Positions 1-6,330 of a DNA stretch of 12,230 nucleotides are shown here, piece by piece. Under the pieces are notes generated by a model, which made no database searches, was not told where the DNA came from, and saw only the letters and a list, made by a program, of their open reading frames with translations. A program made the position numbers and the translations under genes. The stretch covers positions 1 to 12,230 of the forward strand of contig CALJTZ010000074.1 in NCBI GenBank assembly GCA_937975655.1, written 5' to 3'. Position 1 is the stretch's first letter, and each line of letters begins with the position of its first letter. Origin of the DNA: an uncultured Synechococcus sp. (GTDB taxonomy: Bacteria; Cyanobacteriota; Cyanobacteriia; PCC-6307; Cyanobiaceae).

Positions 1-446
1 TGAAGGTGATCGCCCTGTCGGTGCACCCGATCGAGGACCATCGGGGCTGGGCCCCCGACATCGGCGAGGTGACAGGGAACGCCCTGAACTTCCCGATCAT
101 CGCCGATCCCGACCGGGTCGTCTCCGAGGCTTACGACATGATCCACCCCGGTGAGGGCGACACGTCGACCGTGCGCTCGGTGTTCATCATCGACCCCAAC
201 AAGAAGCTGCGCCTGCAGATCACCTATCCCGCCAGCACCGGCCGCAACTTCGATGAAATCCTGCGGGTGATCGACTCCCTGCAGCTCACCGACCACCACT
301 CCGTGGCCACGCCGGTGAACTGGAAGGACGGCCAGGACTGTGTGGTGGTACCCTCCATCCCCACCGAGGAGGCCCGCAACAAGTTCCCCAAGGGCGTCAC
401 CGAGATCAAGCCCTACCTGCGCATGACCCCCCAGCCCAACAAGTGA
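1..446 (+). CDS. 1-Cys peroxiredoxin (Prx6-type), 3' part only
   Basis: This gene is cut by the left edge; the first whole codon is at base 3 and 147 residues are visible. The sequence shows the C-terminal half of the thioredoxin-fold core (FPIIADPDR, then a TVRSVFIIDPNKKLR strand) followed by the long C-terminal arm (YPASTGRNFDEILRVIDSLQ, then TPVNWKDGQD and VVPSIPTEEA) that sets the Prx6/1-Cys family apart from 2-Cys enzymes. Members reduce hydrogen peroxide and organic hydroperoxides in the cytosol and form dimers through this arm. The peroxidatic cysteine (PxxTxxC region) lies upstream of the window, so activity cannot be judged here. An internal GTG at base 6 is not a real start, because homology runs straight through it. 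A strong terminator follows 20 bases after the stop, so this is the last gene of its transcript. Confidence 0.93.
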   Translation, partial: KVIALSVHPIEDHRGWAPDIGEVTGNALNFPIIADPDRVVSEAYDMIHPGEGDTSTVRSVFIIDPNKKLRLQITYPASTGRNFDEILRVIDSLQLTDHHSVATPVNWKDGQDCVVVPSIPTEEARNKFPKGVTEIKPYLRMTPQPNK

Positions 447-466
447 GCCTTGGCGGTTCTTGCCCT

Positions 467-497
467 GCCCCCTGGCCACCAGCCAGGGGGCTTTTTC
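467..497 (+). terminator. Intrinsic terminator of the peroxiredoxin gene
   Basis: There is a perfect 10-bp GC-rich stem: bases 467-476 (GCCCCCTGGC) pair with 482-491, with a 5-base loop (CACCA). Five T residues follow at 492-496. It lies 20 bases after the peroxiredoxin stop and separates that gene from anmK. This is the best rho-independent terminator in the window. Confidence 0.9.
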
Positions 498-504
498 ATG
501 GCCG

Positions 505-533
505 CTGGCCGCCAGGTATGGAGCCTCTATAAC
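505..533 (+). promoter_or_regulatory. anmK: Candidate promoter of anmK (-10 TATAAC)
   Basis: TATAAC at 528-533 matches five of six bases of the sigma-70 -10 consensus and stands out in GC-rich DNA. It lies between the peroxiredoxin terminator and the anmK ATG at 556. The -35 partner is poor: CTGGCC at 505-510, 17 bases upstream, matches three of six. If real, transcription would start near 540, giving a leader of only about 15 bases. Confidence 0.4.
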
Positions 534-555
534 CAGCCCAAGCGGGCGCATCGTG

Positions 556-1758
556 ATGCGGGTTCTGGGGCTGATGAGCGGCACGAGTGCCGATGGCATC
601 GACGCGGTGCTGGCCGACTTCCAGGGGGCACCGCAACGGCCCCGCTGGCGCCTGCTGGCCCGTGGAGCCGTGCCCTACCCAGCCGACCTGCGGGCACGGC
701 TGATCGCCACGGGCCAGGGCGCCCCCATCAGTGCCGCCGAGGTGATCGAACTGGGGGAGGCCCTCACCGAAGCCCAGGCCGCCGCGGCCCAGAGCTGTGA
801 TCCCGAGGGCCGGGCCGAACTGGTGGGCTGCCACGGCCAAACCCTGTGGCATCGCCCCCCCAGCGGCAAACGCCGTGGTAGCAGCTGGCAACTGCTGCAG
901 GGGCCGCTGCTGGCAGCGCTGCTGCAGCGGCCCGTGATCTTTGACTTTCGCGCCACCGACCTGGCCCTCGGGGGCCAGGGGGCGCCCCTGGTGCCAGCGG
1001 CCGACGCAGCCCTGCTGCCCGCCATCGGTGGCTGGCGCGCCCTGCTGAATCTGGGGGGGATCGCCAACCTCACCCTGCTGCCGCCCGCCAGCGGCCCTGA
1101 CCGGCAGGCCGCGGTGCTGGGCTGGGACTGCGGGCCGGCTAACACCTTGCTGGACCTGGCCGTGCAACGCTTCAGCGGAGGCGACCTGAGCTTCGATGCC
1201 GATGGCCAATGGGCCCGGCAGGGCCAGAGCCATGGGGCCTTGATCGCGCGCTGGCTGCAGGAGCCCTACCTCCAGCAGAGCCCGCCCAAGTCCACCGGAC
1301 GGGAACTGTTCGGCCGGGCGGACTTAGAGCGCCGCCTCGGCGATCTGGAGCAGGCCGCAACGGCGGCGGGACAGCCCCTGGAGCCTGCCGATGCCCTGGC
1401 CACCCTCACCGAGTTCAGCGCCGCGGTGGTTGCTCAGGACCTGACCCAGGCGCCACCGGCCCTGGAGTTACTGGTGGCCGGGGGCGGTGCTCGCAACGGG
1501 CTGCTGATGGAGCACCTGCGCCGGCATTGCCGCGGCCTGTGGGTGCGTCCTCTGGCGGAGCTGGGCATTGGCGACAGCGACCGCGAGGCCCTGGCCTTCG
1601 CCCTGCTGGCCTGGTGGCACCACTGCGGCCACCCAGGCTCCCTGCCATCGGTCACCGGAGCCAGCCGGGCAGCCGTGCTCGGCGTACGGGCGGAGCCGCC
1701 GGGGCACTCCCTCCAACAGGGCTGGTGGAAACCTACAAAACGCAAGCAAGCGCGGTAG
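556..1758 (+). CDS. anmK: Anhydro-N-acetylmuramic acid kinase
   Basis: AnmK opens the 1,6-anhydro ring of anhydro-MurNAc and phosphorylates it with ATP to give MurNAc-6-phosphate, a cytosolic step of peptidoglycan recycling. The product is 400 residues, slightly longer than the family norm of roughly 370-390. Family motifs run in order: the N-terminal GLMSGTSADGID loop (residues 5-16), HGQT at about 93-96, the substrate-side DFRATDLALGGQGAPLVPAAD block, LNLGGIANLT, WDCGPANTLLD from residue 190 with the catalytic Asp in this block, and the C-terminal VAGGGARN and DREALAFALLA segments of the sugar-kinase fold. I chose ATG 556 because the conserved MRVLGLMSGTS begins there; a GTG one codon earlier is possible. 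There is no clear Shine-Dalgarno. No other recycling gene (murQ, nagZ) is beside it. Confidence 0.95.
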   Translation: MRVLGLMSGTSADGIDAVLADFQGAPQRPRWRLLARGAVPYPADLRARLIATGQGAPISAAEVIELGEALTEAQAAAAQSCDPEGRAELVGCHGQTLWHRPPSGKRRGSSWQLLQGPLLAALLQRPVIFDFRATDLALGGQGAPLVPAADAALLPAIGGWRALLNLGGIANLTLLPPASGPDRQAAVLGWDCGPANTLLDLAVQRFSGGDLSFDADGQWARQGQSHGALIARWLQEPYLQQSPPKSTGRELFGRADLERRLGDLEQAATAAGQPLEPADALATLTEFSAAVVAQDLTQAPPALELLVAGGGARNGLLMEHLRRHCRGLWVRPLAELGIGDSDREALAFALLAWWHHCGHPGSLPSVTGASRAAVLGVRAEPPGHSLQQGWWKPTKRKQAR

Positions 1759-1818
1759 CCCTGCTGCACCCAGCGGCTCCCATGCATAGCGTTCGGGACA
1801 GCGCGATGGCTCACCGTG

Positions 1819-2052
1819 ATGGAGAACAGCAACGCCTCTGCGCTCTATGAGCGCATCCGGGCCGACCACGCCCTGACCCAGGACTTGTTTCGCCAGGCCC
1901 TGCAGGACCCCTCAGGCACCCTCGACCGCATCTGCGACCTGGGCAGCGACTGGGGCCTGCCCGTGAGCCGCGAGGCGGTGAAGCTCCACCTCGCGAGCAT
2001 CGAGGACCCCGACACCAAACAATGGCTGCTCAAGGCCAGGGGTGGCCTCTAG
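1819..2052 (+). CDS. Small protein resembling a Nif11/double-glycine leader, no core peptide
   Basis: This is a 77-residue protein whose function I do not know. Its layout resembles Nif11-type leader domains: an N-terminal helix with a conserved-looking D-x-x-L (ALYERIRADHAL, residues 8-19), a middle helix (TLDRICDLGSDWGL, 34-47), then PVSREAVKLHL (48-58) in the place of the G-[FL]-x-[LIV]-[ST]-x-E-x-[LV] segment, and an acidic stretch before a terminal Gly-Gly (ARGGL, 73-77). In true Nif11 or prochlorosin precursors the GG is followed by a core peptide; here the stop comes one residue after it. No lanthipeptide synthetase or peptidase-ABC exporter is visible in the window. Start: GTG 1816 and ATG 1819 are adjacent and I prefer the ATG. 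The single Cys is at residue 39. It may simply be a helical picocyanobacterial protein; the Nif11 link is my inference. Confidence 0.72.
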   Translation: MENSNASALYERIRADHALTQDLFRQALQDPSGTLDRICDLGSDWGLPVSREAVKLHLASIEDPDTKQWLLKARGGL

Positions 2053-2181
2053 GGACGTGCGTGCCGGGAGCTGGCGTGGACGACGGTCTTCCCCCATCCA
2101 GCTGAAGAACAGCAGGTAGCTCACGATGGCCAGGCCGGCCGCCACCACCACGGCTGCCAACTGCTCGAGACGCTTGACCAT
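1912..2181 (-). CDS. Possible small single-helix membrane protein, antisense overlap
   Basis: Reading leftward from ATG 2181, the frame begins MVKRLEQLAAVVVAAGLAIV and continues with SYLLFFSWMGEDRRPR. That gives a basic N-terminus, one clear hydrophobic helix (residues about 8-28) and then a charged stretch. A GGAG lies 4 bases before the ATG. Phe, Tyr, Trp and Leu residues in a row are unusual for a chance frame in this GC-rich DNA. The frame stays open to 1912, giving 89 residues, but its last 47 codons overlap the opposite-strand gene ending at 2052 and look like antisense of it. The true gene may therefore be shorter in relatives. It otherwise fills the 240-base gap before the ABC-F gene. 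No family is recognised. Confidence 0.42.
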   Translation of the reverse strand: MVKRLEQLAAVVVAAGLAIVSYLLFFSWMGEDRRPRQLPARTSLEATPGLEQPLFGVGVLDAREVELHRLAAHGQAPVAAQVADAVEGA

Positions 2182-2290
2182 GGCGCTCCGGTGATGCAGC
2201 TCACGGAACAGTTTGCCGGCCAAGGGGGATGATGCAGGGCAGATCGGGCTCCAGAGCCCAGACCGGCGCCCCTTAAGTCATACCCGCCCT

Positions 2291-4015
2291 GTGCTTCGCC
2301 TCGAACGCGTCTCCAAGATTTATCCCACCGGTGAGGTGCTGCGCGACATCACCTGGGAGGTGAAACCTGGGGACCGCATCGGCCTGGTGGGCGTCAATGG
2401 CGCCGGCAAGTCCACCCAGATGCGGATCATCGCCGGGCTCGAGGAGCCCACCAGCGGCCTGGTGGTGAAACAGGGCGACCCGCGCATCGTTTACCTGCAG
2501 CAGGAATTCGATGTGGACGTGCGCCGCAGCGTGCGCGAGGAGCTGTTTCAGGCCTTCGGCGAGGCGGCCGCGGTGCTCAACCGCCAGCGCCAGGTGGAAG
2601 AGGAGATGGCCAGCGAGAAGGCGGCCACCGATGCCGACCACCTCGATGAACTGATCCACGAACTGGGACGGCTACACAGCCGCTTCGAAGCGCTTCACGG
2701 CTACGAGCTCGAGGCCCGGATCGACAAACTGCTGCCCACGATCGGCTTCACCCCCGAAGGCGCCGAACTGCTGGTGGGCGACTACTCCGGCGGCTGGCAG
2801 ATGCGGATCGCCCTCGGCAAGATCCTGCTCCAGGAGCCCGACCTGCTGCTCCTGGACGAACCCACCAACCACCTGGACGTGGAGACCATCCAGTGGCTGG
2901 AGGACTATCTCTGCAGCCAGACCGTGCCGCTGGTGGTGATCAGCCACGACCGGGCCTTCCTGGACCGGGTGTGCAACCAGATTGTGGAGACGGAGCGGGG
3001 CGTGTCGCGCTGCTACCTCGGCAATTACAGCCAGCACCTAGAGCAGAAGGCCCTCGAGCGCGAGGCGGGCCAGGCCGCCTTCGAGCGCCAGCAGAAGGAA
3101 CTGGCCACCCAACAGGCCTACATCGACCGCTTCCGCGCCAGCGCCACCCGCTCCACCCAGGCCAAGAGCCGCGAAAAACTGCTCGACAAGGTGGAGCGGA
3201 TTGAGGCCCCCATCGAAACCGTGGGCGGGCCCCGTTTCCAGTTCCCACCCGCACCGCGCAGCGGTCGCCAGATCGCGGTGATGGAGAACCTCACCCACAG
3301 CTACGGCGACAAGCTCCTGTTCCTGGAGGCCAACCTCGAGGTGGAGCGGGGCGACCGCATCGCCTTCGTGGGCCCCAACGGCGCTGGCAAGTCCACCCTG
3401 CTGCGGCTGGTGATGGGAACGGAGAGCCCCGACGAGGGCAGCGCTCGACTGGGCGAACACAACGTGATTGCCGGCTACTTCGAGCAGAACCAGGCCGAGG
3501 CCCTGGATCTGTCCAAAACCGTGATCGACACCCTGTTCGAAGCGGTGCCCGACTGGACCCAGACCCAGGTGCGTTCGCTGCTGGGCAGCTTCTGCTTCAG
3601 CAACGACGCCGTGTTCAAGGAGGTGGGCAAGCTCAGCGGCGGCGAAAAGGCTCGCCTGGCCCTGGCCCTGATGCTGCTCAGCCCCTGCAACCTGCTGGTG
3701 CTGGATGAGCCCACCAACCACCTCGACATCCCGGCCAAACAGATGCTCGAAGACGCCCTGATGGAGTACGAGGGCGCTGCCCTAGTGGTGAGCCACGACC
3801 GCTATTTCGTGTCGCGGGTGGCCAACAAGATCGTGGAACTGCGCGAGGGCGAGCTGGTGCTCTATCGCGGTGACTATGCCTACTACGTGGAGAAGAAAGC
3901 TGAAGAGGCCGCCGAGGCCGAAGCCGCTCGACTGGAGGCGGAGCAGCAGGCCAAGCGCAAGGCCAATCGCGAGCGCCAGAAAGCCAAGGAGGCTGCGCGA
4001 AAAGCCGCGGCCTGA
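2291..4015 (+). CDS. ABC-F family ATPase
   Basis: This is a 574-residue soluble protein with two ABC ATPase domains and no membrane segments, typical of the ABC-F family. Known members bind the ribosome near the E site and help with stalled translation or antibiotic protection. Domain 1 has Walker A GVNGAGKST (residues 34-42), signature YSGGWQMRIALGK (about 165-177), Walker B LLLLDEPTNHLD with D189/E190, and the H-loop SHDRAF. A charged linker with an RFRASATRSTQAKSR segment joins it to domain 2: Walker A GPNGAGKST (361-369), signature LSGGEKARLAL (from 448), Walker B LLVLDEPTNHLD with D472/E473, and SHDRYFVSR. The tail is an Ala/Glu/Lys-rich coiled coil (about 535-574). I chose GTG 2291 because VLRLERVSKIYPTGEVL is where family homology begins; TTG 2213 would add 26 unlike residues. 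The exact ABC-F subgroup cannot be fixed by eye. Confidence 0.95.
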   Translation: MLRLERVSKIYPTGEVLRDITWEVKPGDRIGLVGVNGAGKSTQMRIIAGLEEPTSGLVVKQGDPRIVYLQQEFDVDVRRSVREELFQAFGEAAAVLNRQRQVEEEMASEKAATDADHLDELIHELGRLHSRFEALHGYELEARIDKLLPTIGFTPEGAELLVGDYSGGWQMRIALGKILLQEPDLLLLDEPTNHLDVETIQWLEDYLCSQTVPLVVISHDRAFLDRVCNQIVETERGVSRCYLGNYSQHLEQKALEREAGQAAFERQQKELATQQAYIDRFRASATRSTQAKSREKLLDKVERIEAPIETVGGPRFQFPPAPRSGRQIAVMENLTHSYGDKLLFLEANLEVERGDRIAFVGPNGAGKSTLLRLVMGTESPDEGSARLGEHNVIAGYFEQNQAEALDLSKTVIDTLFEAVPDWTQTQVRSLLGSFCFSNDAVFKEVGKLSGGEKARLALALMLLSPCNLLVLDEPTNHLDIPAKQMLEDALMEYEGAALVVSHDRYFVSRVANKIVELREGELVLYRGDYAYYVEKKAEEAAEAEAARLEAEQQAKRKANRERQKAKEAARKAAA

Positions 4016-4076
4016 CAGGGCTTCAGCCAAGCCGCCACATACAACTTCACAAAGCCCTAGGCAAGAGAACTCATTC

Positions 4077-4106
4077 TTGTTGGGCCCTGGGTTTGGTGTG
4101 CATAAG
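4077..4106 (+). promoter_or_regulatory. Candidate promoter for the small CX3C gene
   Basis: TTGTTG (4077-4082) and CATAAG (4101-4106) are separated by 18 bases in a locally less GC-rich gap after the ABC-F gene. Matches to the sigma-70 consensus are three of six and four of six. It lies about 80 bases before the first possible start (ATG 4188) and 140 bases before the preferred GTG 4248. A short inverted repeat, CAAGA (4062-4066) with TCTTG (4075-4079), overlaps the upstream edge. Confidence 0.35.
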
Positions 4107-4247
4107 CTGACATCAATCCCCTCGCAACGAGGCCCCATGGGCGCTTCAGTTGGATATTCGTCTGAGCCCTTTGGCGCCGGCCGGGGCATGGCCTTTGACC
4201 GGAGCGCTCAGCTCCAGGGGGGCCATGAGCACCAGGGCGGCGATGCG

Positions 4248-4340
4248 GTGAACACCTATTTCGAGTGCATCACCTCCTGCTCCGTGGACGACGGCGAGTG
4301 CGTGACCCGCTGCGTGGAGATCCTGCGCGAGGAGGGCTGA
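4248..4340 (+). CDS. Tiny protein with paired CX3C motifs
   Basis: From GTG 4248 this encodes only 30 residues: VNTYFECITSCSVDDGECVT followed by RCVEILREEG. Four cysteines (7, 11, 18, 22) form CX3C-X6-CX3C, with an acidic turn (DDGE) between two short amphipathic helices. That pattern fits a disulfide-locked helical hairpin or a small metal site. The function is unknown. An in-frame ATG at 4188 would give 50 residues, but the extra part is His/Gln/Gly-rich and looks non-coding, so I prefer the GTG. An eight-codon frame (ATG 4225) stops at TGA 4249-4251 and overlaps this start as GTGA, which could couple translation. I believe similar short Cys-paired proteins occur in other picocyanobacteria, but this is from memory and unverified. 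Confidence 0.62.
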   Translation: MNTYFECITSCSVDDGECVTRCVEILREEG

Positions 4341-4376
4341 GCGGCCCCGAACCGAGGGCGGCCGTACCACCGTCGA

Positions 4377-4411
4377 CAACAAGGGCTGACTCAAACTCCC
4401 TAGCCTTGTTG
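4377..4411 (+). other. Stem-loop between two small genes
   Basis: CAACAAGGGCT (4377-4387) pairs with AGCCTTGTTG (4402-4411) as a 10-bp stem with one bulged G and a 14-base loop. It begins 37 bases after the CX3C stop and ends 72 bases before the next ATG. No run of T follows it, although the 3' arm contains TTGTT. It may be a weak terminator, an mRNA-end stabiliser or a leader element of the downstream gene. Confidence 0.5.
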
Positions 4412-4483
4412 CAACGGATACGCGACAGCTGGAAACATTTCTTAGCTTGGCAGCGGTCCCGATGATCCATCGCGTCTGCCGCC

Positions 4484-4711
4484 ATGTCCGAACCGCTCGC
4501 CCTCAGCCTCGGCCAGCAATTTGAGCTGGAGCGCATGAACCGGGCCATCGAATCCACCGCCGACCTGCAGACCCTGCAGGGACTGGCCAAGGAACTGCTC
4601 CTGGCCTGGCACAGCCAGAAAGCCGCCACCCAATGGGTGATGCGCCAGCAACTCGATGGCCCACCCCGGGTTGGCATGCCCCCCAGTGGCTTACCTGGGC
4701 ACCAGAGATGA
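4484..4711 (+). CDS. Small helical protein, possibly NblA-like
   Basis: This 75-residue protein starts at ATG 4484. It opens with MSEPLALSLGQQFELERMNR, then a helical stretch (LQTLQGLAKELLLAWHSQKA, about 29-48), AATQWVMRQQL and a Pro/Gly-rich tail. The start closely resembles the LSLEQQF opening of NblA (Ycf18), a roughly 60-residue helix-loop-helix adaptor that delivers phycobiliproteins to the Clp protease, and the overall helix spacing is also similar. This comparison is from memory. The rest is less alike, and the usual C-terminal helix residues of NblA are not clearly present, so phycobilisome degradation is only a hypothesis. There is no membrane segment and no Cys. The 3' end overlaps the convergent protease gene by 21 bases. 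No strong Shine-Dalgarno is visible. Confidence 0.75.
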   Translation: MSEPLALSLGQQFELERMNRAIESTADLQTLQGLAKELLLAWHSQKAATQWVMRQQLDGPPRVGMPPSGLPGHQR

Positions 4712-5833
4712 CAACTCCACAGGGGTGACCTGCAGGCTGATGGCCTGGCCACCCCTCTGCACCACCAGCGCCATCGGCTTGCCCACGCCATTGCGCTCCA
4801 CCAGTTGGGTCAACTGGGCCGGGCTCTTCACCACCTGGCCCGCCGAGGCCGTGATCACATCGCCAGGCTTGAGGCCTGCCCGAGCGGCCGGTCCGCCTGG
4901 CATCACGCTGCGCACTTGGGCCCCTGCTGCCGTGGCCCCGCTGCTTTCGCGGGCTGGCTCAAGTCCTACCCCGATCATGGCGTGGCTCACCAGACCCGTG
5001 GCCACCAGTTGCTGGGCAATCGTGCGGGCACGGTTGATCGGGATGGCAAAGCCCAACCCGGCCCCTGGGCCCGACCGCACCAGGGTGTTGATCCCCACCA
5101 CCTCACCACCGGCATCCAGCAACGGCCCCCCGGAGTTACCAGGGTTGATGGCGGCGTCCGTCTGAATGAGCTCCAGCCGCTTGTCGGTGATGCCGAGCTT
5201 GGCAGCATTGCGGTTGAGGCTGCTCACGATGCCGAGGGTCACGGTGTTGTCGAGGCCAAAGGGGTTCCCCACGGCAATCACCCAATCGCCCACCTGCAGG
5301 GCATCGGAATTGCCCAGCCGGGCCACCGGCCAAGGGCCACCGCCCTCCAGACGCACCACCGCCAGATCGGTGACGGGATCACTGCCCACCACCTTGCCCT
5401 CGACGCGCCGGCCATCCGGGAGTCCCACCACCACACGGCTGGTCTTCTCCACCACATGGGCATTGGTGATCAGCAGGCCCGTGGGGTCGTAGATGAAGCC
5501 GCTGCCCTGGCCCCGCTCCGTGCGCTGCGACGGCGGCATCGGGGTCTGCCCCCCCCGGGGCAGACCAAAGAACTGGCGCAGCAAGGGATCCATGAAGGGC
5601 AACTGCTGCAAGCCGCCTTGGCCCGGCACCACCACGGTGCGCTCGGTGTCGATCGTGACCACCGCGGGCCCAGTGCGGCGCACGGCCTCCGCCACGAAGG
5701 ACTGGCGTGCCAGGGCCCCGCTGGCCGGGGAAGGCTGCGCCCGGGCGGTTGGCAGTAGTGCGGGGCCGGCCACGGTGACGGCCAGGGCCGAGGCCAAGGC
5801 CAGGGGGAACACGCGCACAGGGGGGACTGCCAT
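4691..5833 (-). CDS. HtrA/Deg-family periplasmic serine protease
   Basis: This 380-residue protein is a trypsin-like Deg protease with one PDZ domain. It degrades or refolds damaged proteins in the periplasm or thylakoid lumen. Residues 1-32 form a signal peptide (Arg7, hydrophobic core, ARA cleavage site before Gln33). The catalytic triad is visible: His126 in LITNAHVV, Asp156 in TDLAVVRL and Ser234 in GNSGGPLL. The loop before His126 (GGLQQLPFMDPLLRQFFGLP, about 73-92) is typical of cyanobacterial HhoA/HhoB/HtrA enzymes. The PDZ domain spans about 285-372 (MIGVGLE, PGGPAARAGLKPGDVI). Start ATG 5833 places the signal peptide correctly; no clear Shine-Dalgarno precedes it. Which of the cyanobacterial Deg paralogues it is cannot be told by eye. 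It is transcribed away from the DUF2973 gene, with a dyad just upstream. Confidence 0.95.
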   Translation of the reverse strand: MAVPPVRVFPLALASALAVTVAGPALLPTARAQPSPASGALARQSFVAEAVRRTGPAVVTIDTERTVVVPGQGGLQQLPFMDPLLRQFFGLPRGGQTPMPPSQRTERGQGSGFIYDPTGLLITNAHVVEKTSRVVVGLPDGRRVEGKVVGSDPVTDLAVVRLEGGGPWPVARLGNSDALQVGDWVIAVGNPFGLDNTVTLGIVSSLNRNAAKLGITDKRLELIQTDAAINPGNSGGPLLDAGGEVVGINTLVRSGPGAGLGFAIPINRARTIAQQLVATGLVSHAMIGVGLEPARESSGATAAGAQVRSVMPGGPAARAGLKPGDVITASAGQVVKSPAQLTQLVERNGVGKPMALVVQRGGQAISLQVTPVELSSLVPR

Positions 5834-5858
5834 GGCGACAGAACCAGGGAAGGGACTC

Positions 5859-5874
5859 GACCGTAACCACGGTC
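5859..5874. promoter_or_regulatory. 16-bp dyad upstream of the protease gene, possible operator
   Basis: GACCGT-AACC-ACGGTC is a perfect 6-bp inverted repeat with a 4-base spacer. It sits 25 bases upstream of the protease ATG in the 160-base divergent gap between the protease and DUF2973 genes. The size and position fit a dimeric repressor or activator site, but no regulator gene is nearby and chance is not excluded. Confidence 0.4.
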
Positions 5875-5993
5875 TGCAGGAGCAGGAAGACCCCGGCTGG
5901 GTGGGTTTTCACGCCAGCAGGTGCTGCAGCCTCCGCAGCCGGGAGCGATGATGGTTCAAGAAGGTGCGCCGGGCTGTTCTGGCCCCGCTGTCC

Positions 5994-6266
5994 ATGCCTG
6001 TTCTGCTCGCCAAACTGCTGCCGCTCGCCTACGCAGCCTGCTTCCTGGCCCTGCTGTGGCAGGCCTTTCGCGTGATGAGCAAAGGGTTCAGCGCCGTGCC
6101 ACGGCCGGGGGATCAGCCCCAGGCGCCCCAGGGCGATCGCACCGGACGGCTGACGATCCATCCCGAACTGCTCGATGCGGACGGGCAACTCACCCGCGAC
6201 GACCTACTCACAGTTCGATTCAGCGGCGACAACGAACAGCCCGCCTTGCCGAACGACCCCAGCTGA
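5994..6266 (+). CDS. DUF2973-family small membrane protein
   Basis: This 90-residue protein has one N-terminal transmembrane helix (LLPLAYAACFLALLWQAFRV, residues 8-27), a variable Pro/Gln-rich linker and the block RLTIHPELLDADGQLTRDDL (about 53-72). The HPELLD-x-x-G-x-(L/V)-T pattern after a single helix is what I recall for DUF2973, a cyanobacterial family of unknown function. The helix would anchor it in the plasma or thylakoid membrane with a short soluble tail. I chose ATG 5994 because it begins directly before the helix; an upstream in-frame GTG at 5964 would add ten basic residues. It is divergent from the protease gene and 64 bases ahead of the next gene. A HIP1 palindrome lies within it. 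Confidence 0.8.
   Translation: MPVLLAKLLPLAYAACFLALLWQAFRVMSKGFSAVPRPGDQPQAPQGDRTGRLTIHPELLDADGQLTRDDLLTVRFSGDNEQPALPNDPS
6133..6140. repeat. HIP1 core palindrome GCGATCGC
   Basis: This is the core octamer of HIP1, the highly iterated palindrome abundant in many cyanobacterial chromosomes. Here it lies inside the DUF2973 coding region. It supports a cyanobacterial origin but is not dense in this window. Confidence 0.7.
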
Positions 6267-6330
6267 AGCCGCCCGGGCCCGCCAGCTGGTACAACCGTTG
6301 CGTGGTTGTGGAAACCGGCGGAGTCTGAGC

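Noticed and set aside
3038..3721. 227-codon minus-strand frame inside the ABC-F gene
   Set aside because: It is a shadow of the ABC-F frame. It is rich in Gly, Ala, His and Gln with no motif, as expected opposite a GC-rich coding sequence.
4017..4058. Inverted repeat AGGGCTT / AAGCCCT after the ABC-F stop as a terminator
   Set aside because: The stem is only 7 bp with a 28-base loop and no T tract. It is too weak to call an intrinsic terminator.
4412..4483. Promoter for the NblA-like gene in the less GC-rich leader
   Set aside because: TTGTT and ATTTCTTAG elements are present but no -35/-10 pair has acceptable spacing and match.
5379..6188. 269-codon minus-strand frame overlapping the protease start
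   Set aside because: It overlaps the protease signal peptide and catalytic domain in another frame, and also the DUF2973 gene on the opposite strand; its residues show no domain.
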